A stretch of DNA of 64,000 nucleotides, taken from Pseudopithomyces maydicus. Its lineage: Eukaryota > Ascomycota > Dothideomycetes > Pleosporales > Didymosphaeriaceae. The stretch covers positions 1,178,001 through 1,242,000 of the forward strand of contig JANTUC010000004.1 of assembly GCA_026873275.1 (NCBI GenBank), given 5' to 3'. Below the pieces are notes generated by a model. It saw only the letters and a list, made by a program, of their open reading frames with translations. It searched no databases and was not told the DNA's origin. The translations under genes were made by a program, and so were the position numbers. Below, piece after piece: positions 1-13,215 of this stretch. How positions within the stretch are numbered: position 1 is the first letter of the stretch; the number at the start of each line of letters is the position of its first letter.

Positions 1-163
1 TCATCTCGCTGTCTATGACCCTGCAAGCTTTTCCTAATTTCTCCCTACCGTCTACCGTGGGCTGATGTGGGTGTGTGTCACGGGAATGGTCCTTGCGCCT
101 TGAGATTCACCAACAATTGCAGGCGGGCTCTGTTGAGCCGGCGTCGCATCGAAAGCGCGCAAC

Positions 164-2538
164 ATGGCCAACCTCCTCGGATGGAAGGACATCCTTAGAC
201 CAATCCGAGATGGCTATCGCCACCTTTTCCCCTCTCCCGACACGGGGCCAACCCCCGAAGAGCGCGAGAAGCAGCGCCAGTTGCACCGCCTGAGAGGCTT
301 CACATACTTTGATACATTCCAACAGCTGGAAGCATGGACCCAAGCCCAGTCGGACCCTATTCAGAGAGCTAATACGCCGTTGTTTGTTCGACCAGCTGCT
401 TCCCTGAGCAACGAGCCAAAGGCAAATCTTCTTCTCTGTCACGACTTCTCTGGAAATTATCAAGATTATGAGGCGTCCACTGGTGTTGGTGTAGACAGTC
501 TGCAATATCACGGCAGATATCTCCAATACGTTGAATCATTTGTCTACTTTTCGCACAAGCTTGTGTGCGTGCCTCCGCCTTCATGGACGAATACGCTGCA
601 TAGAAATGGCGTGAAGGTGTTTGGGACTTTGCTTATAGAGCCGCAAACGAAGGATGCTGACAGGTTACTGTATTTCAGACCGGGACAAGATGGGTCGACA
701 AATAAAGATTTCCCATTAGCAAAAATATTGGCGAGTATTGCCAGACACTACGGGTAAGTCAGTCTGGTGACCTGGTCCAAAACCAATCCTTAGTTTCTGT
801 GCCGTATGAGTTCCATTGCCATTGAAGCCCAATATCGAATGAAATTATACTTATGATCCATTACCTGCAGGTTTGATGGTTGGCTAATCAACATCGAAAA
901 GTCTTTCCCAGCACACGCGTGGGACCCGAATCTTCTCGATGCATTTCTTAGGAGTTTGAAAGAATCGATGGGAGGTGCCGGAGAGCTTATCTGGTTCGTA
1001 AACATTCTATCAACATCTCAATACATCCACAATGGAATATCGTATCTTGGTTTAATCTGACCATTTCAAGGTACGATGCACTGAATATTGATAACAAAGT
1101 AGCTTATCAAAATGCGTTGACTCTCAAGAACCTTTCCTTTGCCGTAACTTGCGGAGCCATACTTACTAACTACTGTTGGAGAGAAAACGATGCCTTGGCA
1201 TCCAAAGTTCTTGCCTCAGAACATGGCATGCCGTTCCAAAAGATATATTTCGGTATTGATGTATGGGCACAGAATAAAACCAAATTGACGCAACCACGTA
1301 TAACTTACCCGGAGAAAGGAGGTGGTGGGACGAACACAGGCATCGCAATCAACAAGCTCGCTGAAATGGGCCTTTCCGCGTGCGTCTTCGCGCCTGCGTG
1401 GTCCTTTGAGCACTTCCCCGGCAAGGCCATCTTGAACCATGGCATGGAAATCGATAGCGCCATGTGGGAAGGTCGTAGTCTGCCAGCAAGTCTTCCCAAT
1501 AGTTTGTGCTCATGTGGCGATGTAAGCCTACGCCACCCTGTCAATCGAGAACATCCAATAATACGAGCTGCTACACACTTCCCAGCTGGTACCGATAGAT
1601 TCTTTTATACCGATTTTAGCATGCCGTTTGCTCGACACAGCGACGAGGAGAGCCACAAACTGTACGGTGGCATGGACCTCCACTCGCAACTCAGCGCACA
1701 ATCCGTTCTACCACATCCCTCGACCACGATCTTACAAAACATAAATAGAGGTTATATTTATTCCTTCACACATAGTGTTCAGTTCAACGACGAAAGGCCT
1801 TATCTGTGTATTACCGCCAACACTCACGATATGGTCGAAACCTCCCAGTCAAAAAACCTTGAGACACACGAAGGGCACCTGTCTCTTTTCAAACTAGACA
1901 TGCCAACGAATGGGTCGCTGCGACTTTCTATATCTTATCTGTATGTTCTGCACGAGAAAACGCAGATCTACCTCAGGTTCGCAGATGGCATCAAATACAT
2001 AAAGCTGGAAGAAGCAAAGTCCGCCAGTCAAGTACAAAGTGTTGACTGTGATATTACTACACTGGATAGAATGGATGCAGATGGGCGCCTCTTGGAGTTA
2101 GGTGTTTGTGTACGTCCAGTTGTCGAAAAATTACCAACAGACATTCTAAGAATTTACGATATACGGATTGTTCCCCAGGATTACTCGGATGTCTCAAGCT
2201 ATTACTCGATCCAAGGTTTAAACATTGAAAAGGTGGTTGTGGAGCATGTGGAACACTGGAGGCTACAATGGACGTACCTCGACAAAGGAAGTGATGACTG
2301 TGGTACTGCGCTCACGCTGCCCAAGATCCAACACAGCGAGGTAACAGGGCCTTTCTCTTATTTTATGGTTGAAATAGATGGCACAATTATGGGTAGATCT
2401 TATGCATTAGAACACATATTGCCTAGTCCTTTTGCTGCCGGACTGGCAGGGAAGGATGTCCCAGTCATACTGATCGGTATTGGGTTTGATGGAAGGGAGA
2501 TTGCTCGTCACGAACAGCAGTGTGTGATACCGCAATGA
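164..2538 (+). CDS. Cytosolic endo-beta-N-acetylglucosaminidase (GH85)
   Basis: Predicted 726-residue ENGase of glycoside hydrolase family 85, which cuts the chitobiose core of N-glycans, in the cytosol for this type. Proposed exons are 164..753, 871..993 and 1071..2538. Both introns are GT-AG and keep phase. The joined product reads FDGWLINIE across the first junction; its N-x-E (about N204 and E206) matches the catalytic Asn/Glu pair of the family, and WYDALNIDN follows across the second junction. The N-terminal third is the TIM-barrel catalytic domain; the remainder fits the usual beta-sandwich region. No signal peptide is visible, as expected for cytosolic free-glycan turnover. The ATG at 164 gives MANLLGWKDI and is the first good start. 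The next gene lies 583 bases downstream on the same strand. Confidence 0.9.
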
Positions 2539-3121
2539 ACTATAGAAATCCTGTGTATGAATATTAAACAAGTTGCCATAGAACTTCTCAACCGGTGACC
2601 TCGGGATTAAGAACATCAGGTGCCCAAGATTGAGACCTTACAAAAGTCTCATGATCCTGTTCAACCCATCTAATCCACCAACTTCGATTCGAAAGAAACG
2701 TCAGTCCAGGTTAAAGCCTGTTGGCCCCAGCACCCAGACCAGTAGACCCGTAGTTGACCCGACGAACACATGTCACGTGCAAAACCGCCCAAGCTTGGTC
2801 GCGCCTTCCCGCTTCCAGTCTGGCCACGGCCCGATGGTTTGAAGACGCGCCAACTCCGTCGCCCGACCTCGCCGTCAATCGATTTGCAGCGAGCCTGCTC
2901 TGCACACAGCCAGTCCGTTGGCTTTTCATTCGTAGGAGAGTGGTGCAGGTGGTAAGTGACACGCAATACTAGAGGCTGGGCTGGGGTTGTGGCCGCACAC
3001 GAATTTTGGGCTCTCGGTCGCGGCGTCATCGCCAGCACAGCTCCCTCACCTGCCAACACGCCAACACACCTCGCCCTCACCTTATTAACTGTTGACCAGA
3101 CAACTTCACCTCTCCTTCACC
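2539..3121. other. Intergenic: 3' end of GH85 gene and leader of EDC4
   Basis: 583 bases between two genes on the same strand. I see no convincing gene. The last 150 bases are C-rich and pyrimidine-rich, as in many fungal leaders, and end in a good start context (CACCATGG) at 3122. Small open frames here overlap each other and lack codon character. Confidence 0.5.
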
Positions 3122-6100
3122 ATGGCGGACCTGCAAGATCTGCTTGCTCTTCTGAACGGTCAGGCTGCAATCAACAACGGCAACAGCAATCCGCCCTCCC
3201 ACCCGTACCAGCAACCCTCCGTTTCGTCACCCATCTTTTCACCATCGCCCAGCGGGCCCCAGCCGCACCATCAATCTGCGGTCATGTCGCCAAACTCATC
3301 GGCAGCGAACACGCCAGGTCCTGAACAGGCCGGCGCGTCGCAGCAGACGCCGCAGCAACAGTCGACGCAGCTGCTCAACCTGCTGCGCTTCAATTCGCAG
3401 CCCAGCGTTGCGCAGGCGAGGCGCCCATCGCAGAATACGCAGTCTTTCGACGGCGCTTCGCCTCACGGCCGCGCTGTCTCTGCGTCTGACCTTGTTGCTA
3501 GCTTCACCGGCAGCATGACTGCTCACGCACCTGCCAGCGCCGCCCCACCTGCCGCCCGTCCTGAGCCAGCGTCCATCCCCAGCCAGAACCAGAATCAGCA
3601 GGACCTGTTGATGCGTCTTCTGGCCCCAAAGCCTGCTCAGACTGATGGTAACTCGTCGCGCGCTTCAGCTGCAGCCTTCTCTCCCCGCCTGTCGTGCCAC
3701 AGCCAGAAACGGCTGCTAGCGATGTGGCTAGAGATTTGGCTACCGTCACTGCAACGCTTGAGACACTGTCCACTGATCCGACTGTCGTTCCATCAGTTGC
3801 TTCCCCGATGCGAGTTTTTGGATCGAACCAGCCTAGCCAGACCCAGTTCGAACCAGAGCCTCCTCGATCCGTCGAAGCTCCGCGATTCACGTATCGTAAC
3901 CCGTTCGAGCAATTGGAAGCTGCAAGTCCGCGAAACCGGACCCCAGTTCCCGAAAGCTCGAAAGCGCCCGCGCCTGCGCCCCCGATGGAGATTTTGAAAT
4001 CGAAGCATGGCTCGGACGGCTTCACGTCTGCCAATGGTAGAGAGGCGTCTCCACCGCAACGCAAGATCCGAAAATTGTCGTCTGACAAAGCTCCCCATGA
4101 GACTGTGGCTGAGGCCGTCAGTGAATTAGGCGAGCAGGTCGGCAAAGAGATAGAGGAGACTTTGGAGGCGGAGGCGGCAAAGGAGCTTGAGCGCTTGTCG
4201 CCTGACGAGGTCAAAGAGATCGAAGAAGCCGTTGTCGAGACCGCTACGGATATCAAGAAAGAGCTTGAGGATGACGCCAACTACAAAGCGCTTGAGAAGG
4301 AGGTGTCGAAGCCGATCGCCGCCTCTCTCAAACAAGTGGCGAATGATATCGCACAAGGAGATGTTGCCGATAGCTGGGAGAGTGCTGAGGATAGCCCAGC
4401 AAAGGAGGAAGACCAGACGGTAATAGTCTACAGGTTTCCTATGCGTGCATTTGCTTCTATCACCGTTGAAGATTTGCAAAAACCTCGCATCCTCTTCTCG
4501 CCCGATCTTATCATGGACGTCGCTAGACTTAAGAAGGAGTTCGATCAGATCGACCGTTCTCTCGTTGCAGCAAGCAAAAACTTCATTGTTTATGCTATCG
4601 TCAAGAAAGGTGGCTTCCGCATCATACGTCAAGAAAACGGAGATTACCGCCAAGTGTTCGAGCACCACCAGGAGCGCTTGTTCAACGTTGCACTATGCGT
4701 CGGGGGAGAGGATTCGTCTCGACAGTCAGTTGAGAGTGTCATTGGCATAGGCGTGAATGGCACCGTGTTCTGGTCCTCGGTCGATCCTCTTCGTGAAGAC
4801 GAGTTTGATGAACTGGATAAGACTGGTCTCATACTCCCACCATCACCTTCCCAAGATGACAATACATCCGGCGGCCAACTGAAGACTCGTGCCAAGCCGT
4901 CGTCTCGTCATCCTGAATTCTTCGCTATCGGCCGTGGCAAGGCTATTCACATCATCTGGCCTCATGTCGCCGAGGGATATCTGCGTAAAGACTCACGTAT
5001 TGTACACACTGAGAAGTATTACAAGGAGCGTTCGCTTAAGATCCTGACTGGGAAGGCCGGGAAGGATTTTACATTCAGCGAGGATGATACCGTTATCGTT
5101 TCTTTGGATAAGGCCGGACGCATGCGCTTCTGGGACATTCGACCGCTTATTGACCCTCTCGTGGTCACAGCAGAGCAGACGAAGTCGGTTGAAGTTTCAG
5201 AGACAATGCTCGAGTTCCACACCACGTCGGCAAACGCTAAGTCATGGCCGACCTCGGTGTTCTTTTTCGACAAGGATAAACCGTTTAACAAGGGGATTGC
5301 CCTGCGATACGTTATGGTCGGTATGAAACAAAACCATGCTTTCCAATTGTGGGATCTGGGATTGGGCAAAGCTGTCCAGGAAATCAACTTGCCCCACGAG
5401 AAAGAGTCCGACGCAATCTGCAGTGTTGGCTTCCATCCAAAGACTGGTATTATGGCCGTTGCTCATCCTACACGCAACTCCATCTTCTTTGTTCACGTTT
5501 CGTGCCCGCGCTACAATCTACCACTTATGAACCAGGCCGACTATATATCACGAATTGTGAACAAGAACTCAAGCCGGCAACTTCCTCCCGTCAATGCGAC
5601 CGCTATCATGACCAGCATAACAGAATACTCTTTCTCCTCCAAGGGTCAAATTCGCAGCCTCCACATGTTGAATGAGCCCGCTGGACCGGCCGATGTAGAC
5701 GACCCAGAAAACGCCGCTTTATTCGAGCTTTATGTAATGCATTCGAAGGGCGTTTGCACTCTGCGGATCCGACGAAGTGATCTGGGGTGGAAGAAGGAAG
5801 GCGAGCCTATGCACCCTAAAGAGGCCCAAGAAGAGGGTGTCATTAGCATCAGCGCGTTGAAGGCAGCAGTTCCTCCTGTGGACGACTCGGTTACTAGCGG
5901 TGATACGCCGGGCCCTAAGTCTGTGTCCGACCGCTCCGCTCGTGAAACAATCAAGAAGGAGAGCAGTGCTGTCTCTCGTCAATCCATGACTCCTGAAGCT
6001 GCTATGCGTGCTTCTACGCTGGCGAAGGTGGAGAGTAAACAGGATGCTGCTCGTGCTGCTATCATCAATGGCAGCGAGAAGTCTGAAAAGAAAAAGAAGA

Positions 6101-7542
6101 AGCGTGCGACTGCCGAGAACGTCTCCCAGGTATCTTCTTCTACACGGGCACCTCCGCCGCCATCCTATGCGCAAGCTGCACAGAGCACCCCACGCTCCAA
6201 ATCCCCAGCAGTACCAGAAGCCTTGGAAGCTAGCTCTACTAAGAACTCCGATAGCGAGATTCCCGAGTGGGCCAAGAAACTGGTTGGTCAACTGCCACAG
6301 CAATCGCCTGCCGCTACATTCGATTCCAAGAAGCTTGGCGAAGCCGTGCAGTCAGAAATTAGCAGGGGTCTTTCGCAATACACTGATTCTGTATCAAAGC
6401 GCCTAGACGACGAGAGGCGAGTTGCCAAAGCACAGAACGGAGCCAACCAAGAAGCGCTTCTGCGTTTGGTATCCAGCACTTTGACAGAGAATGTCGAAGG
6501 TGTCATTCGCAAGATGGTAGACCAAAACATGCGCGAGGTTCTACTGCCTAGCCTCCTGACACAGACCTCGTCTACGCTTGAGAAGAATTTGGGCAATACT
6601 GTGAAGGCCCAGCTTGGTCCACAGCTTACCAAAGAAATTCCTGAGGCTGTATCGCGCACCTTGAAGTCCCCGCACATTTTCCAGCCTCTTGCTGACCAGG
6701 TCGCGAAGAAAGTTTCTCTTGGTCTCGACCAGATGATTGCTGCTACCGTCGGTTCTGTCGTCAATCCCGCCGTTGCAAACCTAACCAACATGCTCGATCA
6801 GAAGCTTAATGACCAGATCCGACATGCACAGATTCAACACCGGGAAGACATGGCGAAGATCAACCAACTCACGGAGACTGTACAAACTTGCCTCCAAGCA
6901 ATCCAGGCAATGGCAGCGACTCAAGCCGAGCTCCAGATCCAAGTTAGTGAGATGGCGCAACACATTTCGCGGGCTCCCGACGCTGCTCCAGCGGCTCCAG
7001 CTGCTCCAGCGAAAGAGAAGTCGCCAGAGGAGATTGAATTCCAAGAGATCTGGGATGCTCTTCAGGCGCGGAAGTATGAGCAAGCCACTATGCTCTGGGT
7101 GCAATCTCCTAACTCGAATGCTTTGTTCGACAATGTGTTCATCAAGTGCAACCCGGGTTACCTGGCTCAGATTGCTCCCTTGTTGATTCTCTCGACCGGT
7201 GCCGTGGTAACCACCTCCCTTCAAGAGAACCTCGTTGAGCGCCTCACCTGGCTGGATGCAGTACTTCGACACATTGACCCCAGCGTACGCAGTGCCTGTC
7301 GATTCCATTATCCGTGCTTTGCTAACCAATCTTGTCAGGATCCTGAGGTTCACGATGTTCTGCCTAAGATCATGGAGGTGATCAAAGAGCGTCTCACTCA
7401 CACCTATATGCGTCTGAACGAGACTTCGCCTGGCGACCAATCTCTTCGCCGCATCGCCGCTTTGGTCCAGCGTGTGGGTGAGCTTGCCCCTAGGCCAAGC
7501 TATCCCGGCTCTCATGTAGGCTCTTATGTGTCTCGTGGTTGA
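3122..7542 (+). CDS. edc4: EDC4/Ge-1-like mRNA decapping scaffold (broken or spliced near 3.65-3.7 kb)
   Basis: Large P-body scaffold that helps mRNA decapping (metazoan EDC4/Ge-1; fission yeast Pdc1 type), about 1,450 residues. The start MADLQDLLALLNGQ is followed by a Q/P/S-rich low-complexity region, an acidic coiled segment, a WD40-like block in the first half (DLIMDVARL through FWDIRPLIDP and AFQLWDLGLG), a basic/Ser-rich linker, coiled coil, and the conserved C-terminal helical domain (IWDALQARKYEQA, LTWLDAVLRHID, LNETSPGDQ). The reading frame changes between 3648 and 3706. Either a 59-base GT-AG intron (3648..3706, donor GTAACT, no clear branch site) restores phase, or one C is missing from the C4 run at 3683..3686, which would give a smooth Ala/Pro-rich reading. 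I lean towards the missing base because five other genes here break the same way. Confidence 0.88.
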
Positions 7543-8913
7543 GCGATGCACATTCTGTCTATCGAGTCACATTTGCATCACAATGTAGCGGGCGCTGAAA
7601 ATGTGCCGCGCTATCATTGATACACCATACAACAATCCGGACTTCGGATCTTCTGTACATTACCTGTCCACATGATAATCGGCTTGCGTTTCCTTGACAT
7701 GTCAACGTCTGGGTCTGCGAAAGGCGTATTGGGTTGTGGGTGGGTCATGGTAAAAGATGGAATGATGGTCAAATGGTGTGATTGATTTTTGTTTTCTTCT
7801 CGGTTCCTTTCTTGCTTTTTCTTTTTCGTTCGGAGGTTCCTGTCTCGATTCTCTCGACTGCCACCAGCTCTTGCACTTCTTGGGCGACATGTGGCGAGTG
7901 CTAGTCTGACGTCTCGTGATGCTGAAATGCTCGCCTGATGACAGTCTTCTCGCACTTTGGTCGCCCTGAGGGTTTCAGGCTGAACGATGCACGGTTTTCA
8001 TGGAATCATGGTGGGCATTTCAGGTCTACATGAAGGATTGGGCATATCAGCGTCTTTTCCATCAGCAATGATCTTCAGGAATGTTCGCATGTGTATGATA
8101 TAAAAACAAAAACGGTCGAGGTAATTCGGTTTGGTAGCTAGGTAATTACACGGAAGACATTTCCAGCATGCTCAACTTGGAAAAACCATGTTCGTGACTG
8201 TTTTGTGCCAGGGAGTTCCCGCCCCGCAGCCATCTATCGATAGGACGGGAGTGCTCGACCACACCCTTCATTACTCTACTGTCATAAACCGGACTGTTCG
8301 CCCGCAAGGTCGGCTTGCGCATTCGTCACATTGCAGTACCAGAACCGCAACAGGCTCGCCGCAGATGGTGGCTAGCAGCCAATCATGGGGTCTCGGCGGT
8401 TAATGCAGCACCCTTGTCGCTGTCAGAGGTTGAAACGCGAACATCAATGGGGCCACTGAAAGCCACATTAGCGACGCGCTGCATGGGTGGCCTCTGCTCT
8501 AACCGTTGGTGCACGCGTGGAGAGGTTATTTTGGGCGGATTGCTTCGTTGCAGGTTTGGAGGGGCAAGGGGACCGGCTGGGCGGCTGTCTTGTCTTATTA
8601 CTGCCGTGTCTTGCTGGCCTTGGGAAAGAATTTGATACTTCGTTTCTAGCCAGTGAGTGGTACATTGACGATTTCTCATTTTATTATTTTCTTTACATCC
8701 AATTCACCACACTCCTTTGATATATCGACAGTTGTTTGTGAGCCTTTTGAGAAGCCTTGCGTTCGTTCTTTACTATTCTCCGGACCGCGACGACAAAGAC
8801 GACGACGACGGCATCTGGACTGTTTGAGACGACGAGAGCAAAAGAAGGAACGCGTTCGCATAACTGTATCCTACACTCCTACCATAATCCGACTCGCATT
8901 CGCACGATACACA
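7543..8913. other. Intergenic, 1.37 kb
   Basis: Untranslated ends and promoter between EDC4 and the MARVEL gene. The segment 7780-7830 is T-rich. Scattered frames of 60-110 codons occur on both strands, but none has a signal peptide, domain or splice-supported extension. I see no RNA gene. Confidence 0.4.
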
Positions 8914-9469
8914 ATGGCTGTGTCCTGGAACAAAGTCATGCTGGGCGCACGAGGCGTCCAGGCTTTCCTCGCGGTGGTGATCCTTGGCCTGATGGCATAT
9001 GGTATGTCCACCTTCTCTCCACTACATGTATGTATGAGAAGATTCTAACACGATTGAAGTTGCTTCGTGGTGGTCATCCCACTGGCGCGCCATCTCCCCC
9101 GTGGAAGTAAACTTCTTGATCTTCTCACCTACGTGGTCGATCCTTGCGCTCGCGGCGCTCGTTGTCGTACCCATGAAGATGTCTACTCTCGCCTCCTCCA
9201 CTGCCGGAAGCTTTGGTCTGCTGGCTCTCGAGGTGCTCACCATGCTGTATTGGTTTGGAGGGTTCATTGCGATGGCGGTGTTCCTGAGGGACAGGATCTG
9301 CTTCGGGGCGGTATGTGACGTTGCGAAGGCGGGCACGGCGTTGAGCGCGGTGAGCTGGCTAGTGTGGACGGGCAGCTTGGTCATCAGCGTGGTGACGATG
9401 CTGAGGAAAAGGAACGAGGTGGCGCCCATGCTGAAGGAGCCCAAGGTGGAGATGCACCAGGGAGTCTAA
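8914..9469 (+). CDS. MARVEL-domain four-pass membrane protein
   Basis: 165-residue protein made from exons 8914..9001 and 9060..9469. The 58-base intron has donor GTATGT, a TTCTAAC branch-like motif and acceptor GAAG. The product has about four hydrophobic segments: residues 15-30 (FLAVVILGLMAYV), about 43-65 (VNFLIFSPTWSILALAALVV), about 72-95 and about 115-135. A charged C-terminal tail follows. The spacing and length fit the fungal MARVEL/Nce102-like family, linked to membrane microdomains and vesicle traffic. The substrate or partner cannot be told from sequence. The alternative is an uncharacterised tetraspan protein of another family. Confidence 0.72.
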
Positions 9470-10539
9470 GCAGGCGCGGAGGTCACGACAGATGGGCTTG
9501 CGCAATGAAGAGACGCATTACGATTGGAAGCGGAGGGGGAGTCGTCGAGCCTGGAGCTCGATGGAGATCACGAAGGATGGAGTTTTGGGGGTTCTAAGAG
9601 GAGCACATTGCGTGTATTTGGGATAGGCGAGACGGAAGCCTTGGAGTAATCGTTTGTGGGTAATTCTTTTTGGACAAGTTCTTGTTCATTTCACTTTTCC
9701 AACTCGAAAATGGCAATACTATCTGATCCTGATTGCAACGAGCGCCCAGTGAACCAAGAATCCTGCGTTCCGACTCTGTGCCGCTTGGGTGTTATGGGGT
9801 GATATGCCTCGGGCACTGAAACTGTGGAGAGACTCAAGGTGCCTGATCTTCTTGTCGACTCCACCCGCCAAGGGCACGCTGCGCGTGCACTTGAAGGGTT
9901 TTGTCAGGCCAAGCGGGGGAAGGTTCGTAGGATTGTTTCCTGAAGCCGTTCCTCAACGTCGCGCAAGCCAGACGGGCTGGAGAGCTGCCCGCAGGCCAGA
10001 CCAGGTGGGCCACCACGCTGCGAAACAGCATATCCGCCATATCGGTTCAGGCCTAGGGCTTCCCCCACAAAGAGTCTGGAAATGGGCAGTTCGGCGTTGG
10101 ACGCCACTCAACGCATGGATGGCTGCGGCCGTTGGTGGTCGTCATCCAAGGCCGCTGCACGGAATATGCTCCATCCGGGCCTGGCCTCTCTCCAGTCAGC
10201 ACTTGGGGTTGGGTGGCTGTGCGGGCGCATTTGCAAATGCTCACACTAGGAGGGCGGAAGACCAGACTGGGAGCTTGCATGCGAAGACGGCTTGATAGGA
10301 AAGCTACAAAATAAAGTTGGGAAAGCTGCAGGGGATGCCTTGATGGTGAGGCAGCGCGAGTGGGACTGTCAGCGGGTTGCCGCGTGAGCGTCGACACCAT
10401 TTCTTTGAAACCAGCCACGAGCCCACGCCTCTTATCTCTTTAACCAGCTTTCCCTCCCTCTCGCATCGACCTATCTAGCAGAGAGAACACGCCGTTGAAA
10501 CGCGCTACAGGCGATAGTTGCGCATGCCACGGAAAGAAC
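9470..10539. other. Intergenic, 1.07 kb
   Basis: Untranslated ends and promoter upstream of the DUF7053 gene. Both strands carry frames of 60-170 codons, but they overlap in mirror image as chance GC-rich frames do. No gene, RNA or repeat is recognisable. Confidence 0.4.
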
Positions 10540-11859
10540 ATGTCCAAGACGTCCGTCTTCACCACCTGCACCCCGCTGCCCAAGGGCATCACGAGGCAGA
10601 GCGTCATAGACATGTACCGCTCCCACACGGAGATGATCGAGCTGAACCCGCTCGTCATTGAGCGCTTCGAGTGCAAGGCGCCCAGCTATGCGCCTGCGGA
10701 AGAGTACCATGCGACTTGGTATACTATCAAAGGTACGATCCCGTTCCTTGTCGGATAGCTGCTCTCGGGCAGCTGCTCTCGGATAGCTGCTCTCGGACAG
10801 CTACATACTCTCTCGTGAAGCCCGGTCACTCATCGCATAACAGACAAGGTGAACTATCTCCCCGGCGGCATCGCCTCCTCCTCCGTCTCCTACCACGCAT
10901 GCTTCCACGACCTCGCCGACGGCCTGCAAACACACGTCTACGCTCCACTCGGTCTCGACATCCGCGCCAAATGGAGTGTCGGTGGCTCTCTGCCGGGCGA
11001 GCCGAGGGCAACTGCGGAGCTGGGCATCGGTGCACCGCGCGACGGCCTCTACATCCGGGAGGACGTGCGCATGAAGTGCAACATCATGATGATGGGTTTC
11101 GTCAAGAAGACCTTCAAGGAGAGCCATGCCAAGATGGTGGACAGACTGGTCGAGAAGGCGCACATTCTGGAGAGCCGAGAGGCCAATGAACGACTCAATC
11201 AACTGAAAAATGTGGCACCGGGAGAGCGCATGGGCCACGGGAGCATATTCATTGCGCCGCCGCCGGGCTATGCAGAGAAGCCAGCGTACGACGATAAGCC
11301 GCTCCCAGAACGGCCAAGAGAAAGTGCCTATTCGGACGGAAGCTTCAGAAGCCAGGAACCCAGCCCCGGCCTGTCGCAGGCGAGCACCTTGACCAGCCAC
11401 AGCGAGTTCTCTCAGAAATCTTCACCACTCCAGTACCAGCGCCAACACTCACAATCGTTATCCCAACCGCAAGGCCCGCGCTCCCCCGACCAGTACCTTT
11501 CCCTAGCGAGTCCACCACAGCCATGGCAGCCAGGCCATTCGCACTCGCACTCGCAAGACTGCAACCACAGGTCCAGTTTCCCCATCGCTTTCGATCCTCA
11601 GCAGAGCCCCGGCCAGCCGCAACCACAGATGCAGACATTGCCGAATCTTTCCTACCTTCCTTCTACAGTTTACAGTCCTCAGTCTGCTGGTGATCGCGAG
11701 TCTCAATACCAGGCATACAAGCCCCCTCCATTGTTTCACTCTTCGGAATACCTCCAACCTCCGCCCGTCGAACTCCCCGCGCACATGCAGGACTCGCCTA
11801 CTCTGCCACGCGATCTCAGAGAGGATCGGGATAAGCGCGTTTCCGAATTACCTGCGTGA
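10540..11859 (+). CDS. DUF7053-domain protein with disordered tail
   Basis: 402-residue protein of a conserved but uncharacterised filamentous-fungal family (DUF7053). Exons are 10540..10732 and 10844..11859; the junction reads YTIKDKVNYLPGG. The first 200 residues are the domain, with the family-typical stretches TPLPKGITR, HTEMIELNPLV, YHACFHDLADGLQTHVYAP and a C-terminal helix VKKTFKESHAKMVDRLVEKA. The rest (about residues 205-402) is rich in P, Q, S and H and likely disordered. I chose the ATG at 10540 because the domain starts there; an in-frame ATG at 10495 would add 15 unconserved residues. The 111-base intron contains a 14-base tandem repeat. Function unknown. Confidence 0.82.
10751..10806. 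repeat. Four copies of a 14-base tandem repeat inside an intron
   Basis: Four head-to-tail units of TCGGATAGCTGCTC with one to three substitutions lie inside the intron of the DUF7053 gene and account for half of its 111 bases. The seen repeat explains why this intron is about twice the local norm. Confidence 0.8.
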
Positions 11860-13215
11860 TCAATCATTCACCTAGTCATGTACAAAGGGGTATTCGGTTC
11901 TTTTTTATTTTTTTATATTTATTCATTCACGATGTTCATGTGTTTGCTTTTAGTGTATCATATTTTGAACTGGACTGGTATGTTCGGAGGACGGAGCTTG
12001 GGGGATGGCGGGCAAACTGGTTGATGAGTTTTGTTTTCCTTGCAGATACCCACGTTTCTAGCGCTGAGCTGAGCTCGCTTTTGGCACGTTTGTCGGTCGT
12101 AGCGGGGAAGAGTAGACATGAATGCAATACGTTGCGATGTATACATCTATCCTGCCAGGAGAATGCATGTGTGCGTGACTACTCTAACAGTGAAGGCAGA
12201 TGACCATGGACTGGGGAGAGATTCGGCGCTGTGGGCGAAGGGAACAAGGTTCAAGTTTGGCTGGAATGGTGAGAATCATCCGTTTTGTGCTCGGAAAATC
12301 ATAGGCGTAGGGGTCGGATTTGGAAGAGACACATGGCAACTTGGTAGCTAGGGTTATCGGAATTATATTGATAGGATGCCATGTGTCCCTTTATCCGATG
12401 GATTTCTTGCGTCTGGTTTGCCATCAGCTAGTATCGGGATGATCTGATCAGGTCCTCATGACGATAGTTGAAAGACTATCCGTAATTGGAGATGCAATAT
12501 GCAGTACCTAAGGGGTTTTCCTGGAAGCAGTCCATGCTTGAAACCTTCATAAAAATACTTCTTGAATTAGAACACAGAGTACTCGCATTCTATCAACAAT
12601 GAATCAAGAGCAACATTTCTGACACAAATCGAGCATGCTTTCCCTCATTCGCTTAGAATGCATTCCAGATCTGCAATTTGGCGTGATATTCTATACAAGC
12701 ACCATGTAGATAGAGTGCTTATACCAGACTAACGCTCCTCAGTAGACGCATGCAAAATCTGGTTTAGTCAACATTTGTTTTTCGCTACTCCGAACTACCC
12801 ATGCTAATCGACCTACATACCGGTACATGTGCATGCGCCCTGTCACATGTAAAGTCCGCGTTAAACTGATATAGGTTAGAGCTCGGGCGTACTGTGATAG
12901 AAAATGGGGCGGAATTGCGAATCTCTGGGGAAGGCATCCCCGCACCATCCAACCTGCAACTACCACAGTATGTTTTATCACCAAACGGCGGTAGTCTAAC
13001 CTACTGGCTCACAAGAATACGGAGGTATAACATCTATCAAAAAACCAACGCTATACAGCAGATAGACAACGTCGTGCATCTACCCGACACATGACTCGAT
13101 TCGTCGCTGTAGAACAAACACACCCCATCTTGTCGGATCCGATTGACTAGGTGCATATAAGCACGCACCTGTCCATTATAAACCTGATTAACGACCTTGC
13201 ATTCGTTGCACAACA
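11860..13215. other. Intergenic, 1.36 kb
   Basis: AT-richer spacer between the DUF7053 and dehydrogenase genes. T-runs near 11900-11925 fit a 3' end. No open frame here has codon character, and I see no RNA gene or repeat. Confidence 0.4.

Noticed and set aside
3504..4280. 258-codon minus-strand frame, Ser-rich
   Set aside because: Antisense of the EDC4 low-complexity region; Ser-rich only because the sense strand is Glu/Ala/Arg-rich.
6781..7551. 256-codon minus-strand frame over the EDC4 C-terminal domain
   Set aside because: Shadow of a well-conserved coding domain; no independent features.
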